From the NCBI GenBank assembly GCA_051003795.1, contig JBPCKZ010000045.1:1-37059 (forward strand): DNA of 37,059 nucleotides, in the 5' to 3' direction. Made by a program: the position numbers and the translations under genes. Shown piece after piece: positions 15,677-23,214 of the stretch. This DNA is from JALYXS01 sp051003795 (GTDB taxonomy: Bacteria > Acidobacteriota > Terriglobia > Bryobacterales > Bryobacteraceae). Each line of letters opens with the position of its first letter. The stretch's first letter is position 1. Under the pieces are notes generated by a model. That model had not been told where the DNA came from. It saw only the letters and a program-made list of their open reading frames with translations, and did no database searches.

Positions 15677-16477
15677 CTATTTCGTGAACGTCACCTGAAT
15701 GACGATGGTCTGGTTGGTTGGTTGTACCGTTAAGCGGACTGGGCCGTTCACGGTTTTGCCCGCTCCCGTCGCCCGAAACGTGACAATCGCCGTTTCTCCC
15801 GCGTTTAACACCGATGAATTGAGGCTTATCTCAAGGCCCGGATAGTCGCTCCGTTCCGGTTTGACGGTTACAATTCCCTTCAGATTGTTCGTAATGGTCA
15901 CGGTGTCTTCCGCTCCCGCCCCGTTCAGGGTTACAGCGCCTTTGTCCGCCTTCACGCCGCTTAGAATCGCTTTGAGATCGGGCGCGGCGCCCATCATCGC
16001 GCGCGGGTCCGCCTGCGCCTGCGCTCCCGACTTCTCGGGAGCTCTGCCGAACGGCGTGTTCCGCGCCGCGTCGTAGTTGATATACCAGCACCATCGACCG
16101 TTCTCCACTTTCCAATAACTGGGGAAGGGGACATCGCGCGGCTTGTCTCCGAACCCCATGATCATGATTACCATCGTGCCGACAATCGTCGCTTTGGCCT
16201 TCGTGAAGTCGTCCGAATATTCGATTCTTTCGAGGCGGAATTGCGTGATGTTGGGCTTGTTGGCGGCGTAGAAGCCGTCTTTCGAATCTTCGGCAACCAA
16301 CTGTTCCGCCTGCCGGAATTTACCGTCGACGTGATCCTGGTAAAACGCCGCGATGCGTTCGCGAAGAGCCTGATCGACGTTGGGAGGCGCTTTTTTAAAA
16401 AGGTCCGCCGGATTTTGCGCGGCGCAGGGTAAAATCAGCAGGCAAAGCGGAAGCAGAAAACGGTAGATCCTTTCCAT
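15677..16477 (-). CDS. exported protein of unknown function
   Basis: Secreted protein of about 266 residues from the ATG at 16477 (MERIYRFLLPLCLLILPCAAQ signal peptide); a GTG at 16504 would add nine residues but overlap the divergent gene start. The N-terminal half ('AFYQDHVDGKFRQAEQLVAEDSKDGFY', split here by function not by sequence) looks like an NTF2/SnoaL-type cone: helices, then strands ending in a Trp-rich 'YWKVENGRWCWYINYD'. The C-terminal half from about 185 is an Ig-like beta sandwich ('VTITNNLKGIVTVKPE', 'LNAGETAIVTFRATG'), similar in style to domains that bind or space other proteins. No catalytic motif is visible. The fold suggestions are my reading of pattern only. Confidence 0.8.
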   Translation of the reverse strand: MERIYRFLLPLCLLILPCAAQNPADLFKKAPPNVDQALRERIAAFYQDHVDGKFRQAEQLVAEDSKDGFYAANKPNITQFRLERIEYSDDFTKAKATIVGTMVIMIMGFGDKPRDVPFPSYWKVENGRWCWYINYDAARNTPFGRAPEKSGAQAQADPRAMMGAAPDLKAILSGVKADKGAVTLNGAGAEDTVTITNNLKGIVTVKPERSDYPGLEISLNSSVLNAGETAIVTFRATGAGKTVNGPVRLTVQPTNQTIVIQVTFTK

Positions 16478-16486
16478 GCTTTCATT

Positions 16487-17485
16487 ATGGACAACCTCAC
16501 GCACACGCTGACCGGCCTGTTTCTCAGCCGCGCCGGACTCAACCGGTTGACCCCGCGCGCGACCTGGATTTTACTGCTGGCCGCGAATGCGCCCGACGTG
16601 GATGTCGTCAGCGCCGCCGGCGGTTCGCTCAATTTCCTGCACTATCACCGGCATTTCACGCATTCGCTGTTATTCGCGCCCGTTCTGGCCGCAACCTGCG
16701 TGCTCGCGGTGCGGATCGCCGGCCGCAAGCCGCTGCCGTGGATTCCCGCGATCGGCATTGCGCTAGTCGGAAATTTTTCGCATTTGCTGCTCGATCTTAC
16801 GAACGTCTACGGCGTCCGTATCCTGCTGCCATTTGATTCTCACTGGTTCCGGTGGGACCTCAACAACGTGGTGGACTTATGGATCTGGGCGGCTCTGGCG
16901 CTCTCGGTATTGGGACCGTTCGTGGCGAAGCTGGTCGGCTCCGAAATCGGCGCGAAACCGCGCGGTCCCGTGTATCCCGGCCGCGGTTTCGCGATATTCG
17001 CGCTGGCTTTCCTGCTGCTTTATAACTACGGGCGGTATCTGCTGCACGATCGCGCCACCGCGACTCTCGATTCGCGAATTTACAACGGCGCGGCTCCTGT
17101 TCGCGTCGGGGCGTTTCCCGGTCCGGCGAATCCGCTGCTTTGGCATGGCTTGGCCGAAACCCGCGACGCGTATTATCTTTTCGATTTGAACCTCTTGCAG
17201 CCATTCGATCCCGCCGGCGGCCAGGTTGCCATGAAGGCGGAGGAGACCCCGGCCATCGCGGCGGCGAACCGGACTTCGACGTTCCGCGAATATCTTGCGT
17301 TCAGCCAATTCCCGCTCTGGCGCGCGCTGCCCGCCATCGGCATCGAAGGCGCGACACAGGTCGAAGTCATGGATTTGCGATTCGGCGCGCCCGCTTCGCC
17401 TGGGTTCGTTTGCACCGCCATTCTCGATAAAGGCCTGCGGGTGATACGATCATGGTTCCAGTTCGACTCCGCCTCGCCGCGATAG
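16487..17485 (+). CDS. YdjM-like membrane-bound metal-dependent hydrolase
   Basis: Inner-membrane protein of 332 residues of the YdjM/DUF457 family (PF04307-like). Motifs seen: N-terminal 'MDNLTHTLTGLFLSRAGL' with H6, the 'NAPDVDVV' aspartates near 39-41, and 'HYHRHFTHSLLFAP' near 52-65, which together form the putative metal site. Several hydrophobic helices follow ('ILLLAANAP', 'LFAPVLAATCVLAV', 'WIPAIGIALVGNFSHLLLDL', 'IFALAFLLLYNYG'). A C-terminal soluble region from about 185 is longer than in short family members. Enzymatic activity is predicted only; no substrate is established for the family. The ATG is separated by just 9 bp from the divergent gene's ATG, so its promoter must lie within that gene. 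Confidence 0.88.
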   Translation: MDNLTHTLTGLFLSRAGLNRLTPRATWILLLAANAPDVDVVSAAGGSLNFLHYHRHFTHSLLFAPVLAATCVLAVRIAGRKPLPWIPAIGIALVGNFSHLLLDLTNVYGVRILLPFDSHWFRWDLNNVVDLWIWAALALSVLGPFVAKLVGSEIGAKPRGPVYPGRGFAIFALAFLLLYNYGRYLLHDRATATLDSRIYNGAAPVRVGAFPGPANPLLWHGLAETRDAYYLFDLNLLQPFDPAGGQVAMKAEETPAIAAANRTSTFREYLAFSQFPLWRALPAIGIEGATQVEVMDLRFGAPASPGFVCTAILDKGLRVIRSWFQFDSASPR

Positions 17486-17505
17486 GGCGCGATAAACAGC
17501 GATAA

Positions 17506-18636
17506 ATGTCCCGTTTACTTCTTGCACTGGCGGTTTCAAGCATCTGTTTTGGAGAAACGCGCGTGAACCAGTTTCAAAATCGCGACGCCTGGACCATCGA
17601 TACGCCGAACCTGCGCGTCACGATCGTGCAAGCGGGCGGACACGTCGGCGAGATCCTGCTCAAAGACGCCGGCGCGATTAATCCTCTATGGATTCAGAAG
17701 ACTCCGACCATCGATCCGACGCGTTACAATGCCGCCCGCGACGCGAAAACGTACGGCGAAGGCCCGGCCGCGCGATTGATGAGCGGGCTGATGGGCCACA
17801 ATCTTTGCTTTCCGTTCTGGGGTAATCCGTCGGAATCCGAAGCGCGCGCGGGCATGACTTTTCACGGAGAAACGGGCGTGGCTCAATGGCGCAAGATCGC
17901 GGGGACGCCCGATTCGCTCACGATTGCCGCGGAACTGCCCGAATCGAAGACCAGCATGACGCGCCTGGTTCGCGTCCGGGGACACGTGGCGTTTTTCGAG
18001 GAGACCGCGACAAATGAGAGCGGCTGGGACCGCCCCGTGGGGTGGTGCGAGCACGTCACGCTGGGGCCGCCGTTCCTAGAGAAGGGCGTCACGATGTTCG
18101 ACTCTCCGCTGACTCGCGGCAGAGACAACGACGACAAGTCCGGCAAGGAATTCCGCTGGCCCGAAGGCAAGGCGGAAACGAAAGTCGATCTGCGGACGGT
18201 GCGGAATATCGACCGCTCCGCGTTTGTCAACAACTTCCTGGTGGACCCGGATCGCGAGTACGGCTACTTTACCGCGGTAAATCCGGCGAAGGGTTTGCTG
18301 ATCGGCTATGTTTTCCCGAGGCACGATTTTCCGTGGCTCAATATCTGGGAAGCGAACAACCCCGAGATGCTCACGCGCGGCATGGAATTCAGCGACACGC
18401 CGGTCCACGGGACCATGAAGGCGATCATGGCGGAGCCGAAACTGTTCGACCAGCCCACGTACGAATGGCTCGACGCAAAATCGAAACTGACGAAACGCTA
18501 CTGCGCGTTCAGCGTGCGCGTGCCGGAGAACTACCGCGGCGTGGCCGACGTCCAGGTGGATAAAGGCGGATTGAGGATCGTGGAGATCGGGACCGGGAAG
18601 GCGATCGCGCTTCCCATGGGATTCCGGTTTAAGTAG
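17506..18636 (+). CDS. exported protein with a mutarotase-like beta-sandwich
   Basis: Secreted protein of 376 residues with a short signal peptide (MSRLLLALAVSSICFGE). The rest has the alternating strand pattern and short motifs of galactose-mutarotase-like (aldose 1-epimerase superfamily) domains: 'VTIVQAGGHVGEILLKD' at the start of the sandwich, 'HNLCFPFWGNP', 'HGETGVAQWRKI', 'VGWCEHVTLGPPFLEKG' and 'FPRHDFPWLNIWEANN'. Aromatic residues plus 'CEH' and 'RHD' could form a carbohydrate-binding pocket. Whether it is an epimerase, a lyase-like enzyme or a binding protein cannot be told. It follows the YdjM-like gene by 20 bp in the same direction, so co-transcription is likely. Confidence 0.75.
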   Translation: MSRLLLALAVSSICFGETRVNQFQNRDAWTIDTPNLRVTIVQAGGHVGEILLKDAGAINPLWIQKTPTIDPTRYNAARDAKTYGEGPAARLMSGLMGHNLCFPFWGNPSESEARAGMTFHGETGVAQWRKIAGTPDSLTIAAELPESKTSMTRLVRVRGHVAFFEETATNESGWDRPVGWCEHVTLGPPFLEKGVTMFDSPLTRGRDNDDKSGKEFRWPEGKAETKVDLRTVRNIDRSAFVNNFLVDPDREYGYFTAVNPAKGLLIGYVFPRHDFPWLNIWEANNPEMLTRGMEFSDTPVHGTMKAIMAEPKLFDQPTYEWLDAKSKLTKRYCAFSVRVPENYRGVADVQVDKGGLRIVEIGTGKAIALPMGFRFK

Positions 18637-18643
18637 CTCAAGT

Positions 18644-18991
18644 TTATCCCGCTTGCACGACGACCGCCGTCCCATAACACAGCACTTCCGTCACTCCCTG
18701 CATGATCTCCGTCGCATCGTAGCGCACGCGCACAATCGCATTCGCGCCCAGTTGGGCCGCGTGCTCCAGCATCAGTTCGAACGCGGCGGTCCGGGTCTGC
18801 TCGCATAAGTTCGAAAATAGCGAAATATTGCCGCCCACGATGGTTTGGAGACTCGCGCCCAGCGTGCCAAGAACGGAACGCGAGCGCACCGTAATTCCAC
18901 GGACCACGCCGAGATTCCGCGCGATGTGGAAGCCTTCGAGGGTGAACGTGGTCGTCACCATGTGATGATCGATTCTGTTAAATGTAGCCAT
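18644..18991 (-). CDS. ybjQ: YbjQ-family protein
   Basis: Small cytoplasmic protein of 115 residues of the YbjQ family (PF01906, often called heavy-metal-binding domain; metal binding is not well proven). Characteristic segments are 'VTTTFTLEGFHIARNLGVVRGITVRS' (residues 11-36, given here only as the family's first strand pair), 'ELMLEHAAQLGANAIVRVRYD' and the closing 'VLCYGTAVVVQ'. Family members form pentameric rings. It converges on the mutarotase-like gene (7 bp gap) and diverges from the Rieske gene with only 10 bp between the two start codons. Confidence 0.9.
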   Translation of the reverse strand: MATFNRIDHHMVTTTFTLEGFHIARNLGVVRGITVRSRSVLGTLGASLQTIVGGNISLFSNLCEQTRTAAFELMLEHAAQLGANAIVRVRYDATEIMQGVTEVLCYGTAVVVQAG

Positions 18992-19001
18992 ACGCTATAG
19001 T

Positions 19002-19544
19002 ATGGCCGTGACACTTGAAACGGAACCTGCCGCCCCGGGTCCCACCCGCCGCCGCTTCTACCTGAGCGTCATTTACGGCTTGGGAGCAATAATAGGCGCG
19101 GCTTTGGCGGCTCCAGCCGCAGTCTATCTTTTTCTGCCGCCCAAATTGCGCCGGCAGAACGACTGGGTGGATGCCGGAGACATTTCCCAACTCACTCCCA
19201 AGGCCCCGTTCGAGATGGTTTTCCGCAAGAACCGTACGGACGGGTGGCGGGTCACCAGCGAGAAGAAGACGACGTGGGTCGTGAAGCTGGCCGGCGACAA
19301 CATCGTGGCGTTCGGGGCGCAATGCACCCATCTCGGCTGCGCCTACCATTGGGACGAAACGAATCATCAATTTCTGTGCCCCTGCCACACGTCGATATTC
19401 GCGCTCGATGGCAGCGTGATTTCGGGGCCCGCCCCGCGGCCGCTCGATCGCTACGAAATCAAGATCGACAAAAGCAGGCTGCTGCTCGGCGAATTGCACG
19501 AAAGCGGGGAATCCCCGAATCGATCGCCGGAGAAGAAGGCGTGA
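19002..19544 (+). CDS. qcrA: Rieske [2Fe-2S] protein of a bc-type complex
   Basis: Iron-sulfur subunit of a cytochrome bc complex, 180 residues, anchored in the cytoplasmic membrane with its cluster on the outer face. The N-terminus carries a Tat-like twin-arginine signal ('TRRRFYLS', residues 15-22) before one membrane helix (about 22-46). Cluster ligands are complete: C108 and H110 in 'CTHLGC', C126 and H129 in 'CPCH'; C113 and C128 form the usual disulfide. The tail 'GPAPRPLDRYEIKID' is the normal Rieske closing loop. It precedes the cytochrome b/c gene by 10 bp and clearly forms one operon with it. It passes electrons from quinol to the c-type hemes of the next protein. Confidence 0.95.
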   Translation: MAVTLETEPAAPGPTRRRFYLSVIYGLGAIIGAALAAPAAVYLFLPPKLRRQNDWVDAGDISQLTPKAPFEMVFRKNRTDGWRVTSEKKTTWVVKLAGDNIVAFGAQCTHLGCAYHWDETNHQFLCPCHTSIFALDGSVISGPAPRPLDRYEIKIDKSRLLLGELHESGESPNRSPEKKA

Positions 19545-19554
19545 GGATTCAATC

Positions 19555-21189
19555 GTGAGGGAACTGCGCGGCAAGGTGGCCGCCTGGCTCGATCATCGCA
19601 CCGGCATCGAGTCCGCCATCCGCAAATTTCTCTACGAGGACATTCCGGCTTCGAGCGGTTGGCATCAGGTGCTCGGAAGCGTGGCCGTTTTCCTGTTCCT
19701 GATTCAAGCGTTCACCGGCGGGCTGCTCGCATTCAATTACGCCGCCACGCCGGGCGACGCATATAACAGCCTGCGCTACATCCTGACGGAGGTGACGGGC
19801 GGGAGGCTCATGCGCGGGCTGCACCATTGGGGCGCGAGCATGATCATCGTCGTCGTGGTGCTGCACATGACCCAAGTTTTTCTCTACGGCGCCTATAAAA
19901 AGCCGCGCGAAGCCACCTGGCTGGTAGGCGTCGTACTGCTTTTGCTCACGTTGGCATACGGCCTGACCGGCTATTTGCTGCCGTGGGATAACCGTGCGTA
20001 TTGGGGAACGGTGGTAACGACGCAGATTGCGGCGAGTATTCCGCTGGCGGGGCCGTACCTCAGCCGGCTGCTCGGAAGCGTCGGCGATATCGGGGTCGTG
20101 ACGTTCGCGCGCTTTTACGGCACGCACGTTCTGTTGCTGCCGCCGGCCACGACGCTGCTGATCGCGCTTCACGTTTACCTGGTCCGCAAGCACGGCGTCG
20201 CGCCGGCGCTAGAGGATGAGACGAAGCCGCGCAAGAAATTCTTTCCCGAACAGGTTTTCAAAGACACCGTGGCGGTATTCATCGCGTTCGCGATTTTATT
20301 CGTGCTCGCGATCGCCGTGCGCGTTCCGCTCGAGCGGTTGGCGGACCCTACCGACACCGCTTACATCCCCCGACCCGAATGGTATTTCCTGTTTCTCTTT
20401 GAGAGCTTGAAGATGTTCGAAGGGCCGCTCGAGGCGCTCGGCACCGTGGTCCTCCCAACTCTGGCCATTCTGGCGTTGATTCTGGTTCCCTTCATCGACC
20501 GCGGAAAAATGATGCGCGTGACCGGGCGCACGCTTGCCATGGGCGTGGTTGCGCTGGTCGCGATCGGTTGGACCGGCCTGACGGCAGCCGCGATTCGAAC
20601 GACGCCGAAACAGAGCGCCGCGGCATCGATCGATTTCTCCGCGCCCACCGATTGGATGCAGCTTTCGCCCGCGGAACTCGCCGGTCTCGATCACTTCCGC
20701 AACGAAAACTGTCTAATCTGCCACACCATGGGCGAGGGCAAGCTCAAAATGGGGCCGGATCTCGCCAACGTAGCCACGCACCGCAACGCGGCGTGGCTGA
20801 TTCGGTATTTTAAGCACCCCAAGGATCTGATTCCCGGCACGGCGATGCCGGCCATCCATCTACCCGACGCGCAACTGAACCAGCTCGCGGCGTTTCTGCT
20901 CAAAGTGACTCCGCAAAATGCCGATGCGTTCAATGAGACGCCTCCGTTCGCGGTGGAAGGCGCGGCTCTTTATGAGCAGAATCATTGTGGAAGCTGCCAC
21001 GCCGTGAACGGCGTGGGAATGAAACTGGGGCCCGCGCTGAATGGATTGTCGGAGCGCCGCACGGAGACGTGGGTCGAGGCTCATTTCCGGACGCCGCAAA
21101 AGCTTTCGCCGGGCAGCGTCATGCCGCCGTATCCATTTGCGCCGAAGGACATGGACAACATGGTGGCCTATCTGTTCACGCTGCCGTGA
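19555..21189 (+). CDS. cytochrome b fused to two cytochrome c domains
   Basis: Membrane quinol-oxidising subunit of 544 residues with a GTG start (GTGAGGA-like ribosome site upstream). Residues about 1-215 are a cytochrome b6-like four-helix part with heme-ligand histidines in 'GLHHWGASMIIVVVVLHMTQ' and 'FYGTHVLLLPPATTLLIALH'. A subunit IV-like part follows to about 350, including the Qo-site motif PEWY in 'RPEWYFLFLF'. The C-terminus holds two heme c sites, 'CLICH' near 385 and 'CGSCH' near 478, each followed by a 'GPDL'/'GPAL' loop and a distal Met ('GTAMPAIH', 'GSVMPPYP'). So one chain replaces cytochrome b, subunit IV and a cytochrome c1-like protein. Its stop codon overlaps the GTG start of the Cas6-like gene. 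Confidence 0.93.
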   Translation: MRELRGKVAAWLDHRTGIESAIRKFLYEDIPASSGWHQVLGSVAVFLFLIQAFTGGLLAFNYAATPGDAYNSLRYILTEVTGGRLMRGLHHWGASMIIVVVVLHMTQVFLYGAYKKPREATWLVGVVLLLLTLAYGLTGYLLPWDNRAYWGTVVTTQIAASIPLAGPYLSRLLGSVGDIGVVTFARFYGTHVLLLPPATTLLIALHVYLVRKHGVAPALEDETKPRKKFFPEQVFKDTVAVFIAFAILFVLAIAVRVPLERLADPTDTAYIPRPEWYFLFLFESLKMFEGPLEALGTVVLPTLAILALILVPFIDRGKMMRVTGRTLAMGVVALVAIGWTGLTAAAIRTTPKQSAAASIDFSAPTDWMQLSPAELAGLDHFRNENCLICHTMGEGKLKMGPDLANVATHRNAAWLIRYFKHPKDLIPGTAMPAIHLPDAQLNQLAAFLLKVTPQNADAFNETPPFAVEGAALYEQNHCGSCHAVNGVGMKLGPALNGLSERRTETWVEAHFRTPQKLSPGSVMPPYPFAPKDMDNMVAYLFTLP

Positions 21190-22016
21190 TTGTGGCTAGG
21201 CTCAAGGTCAATCTTGTAGCCGCAAGTTTATTGCGCTTTCCTCCCGGAATGGTGGGCAACGTTTTGAGAGGCCAATTCGGCGCTGCGCTTCGCCGCTCCG
21301 AATGTGGTTCCGGCTGTCCGGGAGCACGGATCTGTCCCAGCCGCAACGAGTGCGCCTATGCGCGCATCTTCGAGCCCGCCGCGTATCGCCCCGGTCCCAG
21401 CGGATTCAGGGATTTGCCGCGCCCGTTTGTGATTCGAGCGCGGGACCTGGATGGTCGCACGATCCAGCCTCGCGAGCCGTTCCACTTCCGCCTTCACCTG
21501 TTCGATCCCGGCATTCAAGATGCGATCGCGCGCGCTCTGGCCCAGTTTCGGCTCGCCGATCTTGTGTCCATCGAGGAGCTGGAGCCGGTTCCGATCGATC
21601 TTCAGCCCTCAGGGGAAGCCAAGGCAGTACGCGTTCGATTCTTATCTCCCACGGAGCTGAAGAGCGGCAACCAGCTCGCCGTCAGGCCCGAGTTCCCGAT
21701 CCTCTTCGCGCGAATTCGAGACCGGATAAGCGCGCTCGGCGCACTCTACGGCGAAGGACCCCTCGAAATCGATTTCCGCTCCCTGGCGGCCCGCGCGCAA
21801 GCGGTCCGCATGACGCGCTGCTCCGTTGAGCGCATCGAAGCCGTTCGCAAGAGCGGCAAGACGGGCCGGACGCATTCGATCGGCGGATTCGCCGGCGAGG
21901 CCGAATACGAGGGCGATCTGACTGAATTCCTCCCCTTCCTGCTGGCCGCGCAATGGACGGGCGCCGGGCGTCAGACTGTTTGGGGTAAGGGCGAGATTCG
22001 CGTTAGTATTTTTTAG
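21186..22016 (+). CDS. solitary Cas6-type RAMP protein
   Basis: RAMP-fold protein of about 276 residues resembling CRISPR precursor-RNA endoribonuclease Cas6 (the family with a Cas6 C-terminal domain, PF10040-like). Seen: N-terminal 'VGNVLRGQFGAALRR' like the family's RGxFGxxLR, a four-cysteine cluster C40, C44, C50, C56 ending in 'CAYARIFEP', then 'RPFVIRA', 'FHFRLHLFDPGI', 'VRFLSPTELKSG', 'FAGEAEYEGDLTEFLPFL' and the glycine-rich C-terminal loop 'GAGRQTVWGKGEIRV'. The GTG at 21186 overlaps the cytochrome stop (GTGA), implying translational coupling; a GTG at 21192 is an alternative. No cas gene or CRISPR array lies in the window. A His near the Gly loop ('RTHSIGG') could be catalytic; nuclease activity is unproven. 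Confidence 0.8.
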   Translation: MIVARLKVNLVAASLLRFPPGMVGNVLRGQFGAALRRSECGSGCPGARICPSRNECAYARIFEPAAYRPGPSGFRDLPRPFVIRARDLDGRTIQPREPFHFRLHLFDPGIQDAIARALAQFRLADLVSIEELEPVPIDLQPSGEAKAVRVRFLSPTELKSGNQLAVRPEFPILFARIRDRISALGALYGEGPLEIDFRSLAARAQAVRMTRCSVERIEAVRKSGKTGRTHSIGGFAGEAEYEGDLTEFLPFLLAAQWTGAGRQTVWGKGEIRVSIF

Positions 22017-22793
22017 TCAGACCAGCGCCTCGGCCGAATGAATGCCCTGCGACTGCAGTGCCGCCGCCATTTTCTCGAGCGAAGTCTTGTGGATCTGCGA
22101 TACCCGGCTCTCATTGATGCCGAGAACTCCGCCAATCTCTTTCATCGTCATCTCGTTGGTGTAATAGAGGACGACCACTTTCTGGTACCGGACCGGCAGA
22201 GTTTGGATGGCGGTCCCGAGCGCGGCGCTCATTTCCTTGCGAACGCAAATGGCGTCGGGCCGGCTGTCTTCGCGCGCCGGAAAATCGGGCACCGTTTGAT
22301 TCTCCTGTTCGGCCGCGCGCGTGGAAGCCGAGAGCAATCCGACCATCCTCAACTCCACCGCCATTTGCCGCCAGCGGCTCACGTCCACGCCCATTTTCTC
22401 CGCGATCTCCGATTCGCTGGGTGCGCCCTCGGCTACCGCGGCCAGCTCGCGCGTTACGGCTTCGAGCTGTTTGTGGCGCTTACGCAAGTCCCGCGATGCC
22501 CAATCGAGCTGCCGCAGGCTATCGAGAATGGCGCCCTTGATGCGATGCTTCGCATAGCTTTTGAACTCCACGTTTTTCTCGCAATCGAATTTCGTGGCCG
22601 CGTCGAACAGGCCGAGAACCCCGGCGTGGATGAGGTCGTCCAACTCGACATGAACGGGAAGGTTTTCGCGCACGCGATTGGCAATCGCTTTCACGAGTCC
22701 AAGGTGTTCGAGGACGACCCGATCTCGTTCGGCGAGGGCGGCTTCTTCTTCGCGGGTCGTGGAGATACTCGTGGACACAATTTGGGCTTGCAT
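22017..22793 (-). CDS. FliA/WhiG-type RNA polymerase sigma factor
   Basis: Alternative sigma-70-family factor of 258 residues. Region 2: 'HLGLVKAIANRVRENLP', 'LDDLIHAGVLGLFDAATKFD' and 'FKSYAKHRIKGAILDSLRQLDWASR', the last being typical of the sigma-28 (FliA/WhiG/SigD) branch. Region 3 follows ('PSESEIAEKMGVDVSRWRQM'), then region 4 with the helix-turn-helix 'YYTNEMTMKEIGGVLGINESRVSQIHKTSLEKM'. A good ribosome site (AGAGGA) precedes the ATG. In other bacteria this branch controls flagella or differentiation; no flagellar gene is in the window, so the regulon is unknown. The gene converges on the Cas6-like gene with no base between the two stop codons. Confidence 0.93.
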   Translation of the reverse strand: MQAQIVSTSISTTREEEAALAERDRVVLEHLGLVKAIANRVRENLPVHVELDDLIHAGVLGLFDAATKFDCEKNVEFKSYAKHRIKGAILDSLRQLDWASRDLRKRHKQLEAVTRELAAVAEGAPSESEIAEKMGVDVSRWRQMAVELRMVGLLSASTRAAEQENQTVPDFPAREDSRPDAICVRKEMSAALGTAIQTLPVRYQKVVVLYYTNEMTMKEIGGVLGINESRVSQIHKTSLEKMAAALQSQGIHSAEALV

Positions 22794-23023
22794 CGAAAAA
22801 TCCTCTTTCGAACGGGCCTTCCGTCCGAATCTTTTTTGTGATTTGTGCCGATCTCCGGGGTGACCGACGCACTGATAAAGGCATCTGAAAGACCTTTCGG
22901 AAGGCGCTCGGCGACGGATGAAGAGGAGATGGGAGAATTACGACTAAGTACTGTGTTACCTAGATGAATTCACCTTAGGTCTTTGGTACTGGGCGGGCGT
23001 ATAAGGAGGGAGAGACCCGGTCG

Positions 23024-23065
23024 ATGTTTCAAGATGGTTCAAGGAACGATTCCAGCTTGAAACAT
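23024..23065. repeat. 10 bp inverted repeat
   Basis: ATGTTTCAAG (23024-23033) and its exact complement CTTGAAACAT (23056-23065) are separated by 22 bp. The spacer contains the related word GGTTCAAGG. TTTGAAAC follows at about 23074-23081. This could be an operator with several half-sites or an RNA hairpin. Confidence 0.7.
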
Positions 23066-23142
23066 GCATCCCGATTTGAAACACGGGACGACGCGGGCAT
23101 CTGTAGATTACAGTTCGCGGTGAAGGATGCGTTTTAGTAATC

Positions 23143-23170
23143 CGGTTGTGCAATCCCGGTTGTGCAATCC
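23143..23170. repeat. 14 bp perfect tandem duplication
   Basis: CGGTTGTGCAATCC occurs twice back to back at 23143-23156 and 23157-23170, about 45 bp before the start of the small-protein gene. Probably a replication slip; a paired binding site is possible. Confidence 0.85.
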
Positions 23171-23214
23171 TAAGGACAGAGGGAGGGCACTCGACAAGAT
23201 TCCGCTTCCGATTT

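Larger units (their letters stand above)
22794..23214. other. intergenic region with inverted and tandem repeats
   Basis: A 421 bp gap between the sigma factor start and the small-protein start. No credible gene is present. It contains a 10 bp inverted repeat (23024-23065) with a further related half-site at about 23074-23081, and a 14 bp tandem duplication (23143-23170). Promoters for both flanking genes must be here; I could not identify a convincing -35/-10 pair. Confidence 0.5.

Noticed and set aside
20985..22016. A longer frame for the Cas6-like gene starting inside the cytochrome gene
   Set aside because: The first 67 codons are an out-of-frame reading of the second heme-c domain. Family likeness starts right after the GTG at 21186.
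22960..23130. A CRISPR array beside the Cas6-like gene
   Set aside because: Only one palindromic unit and short partial words; no regularly spaced identical repeats and no spacers.
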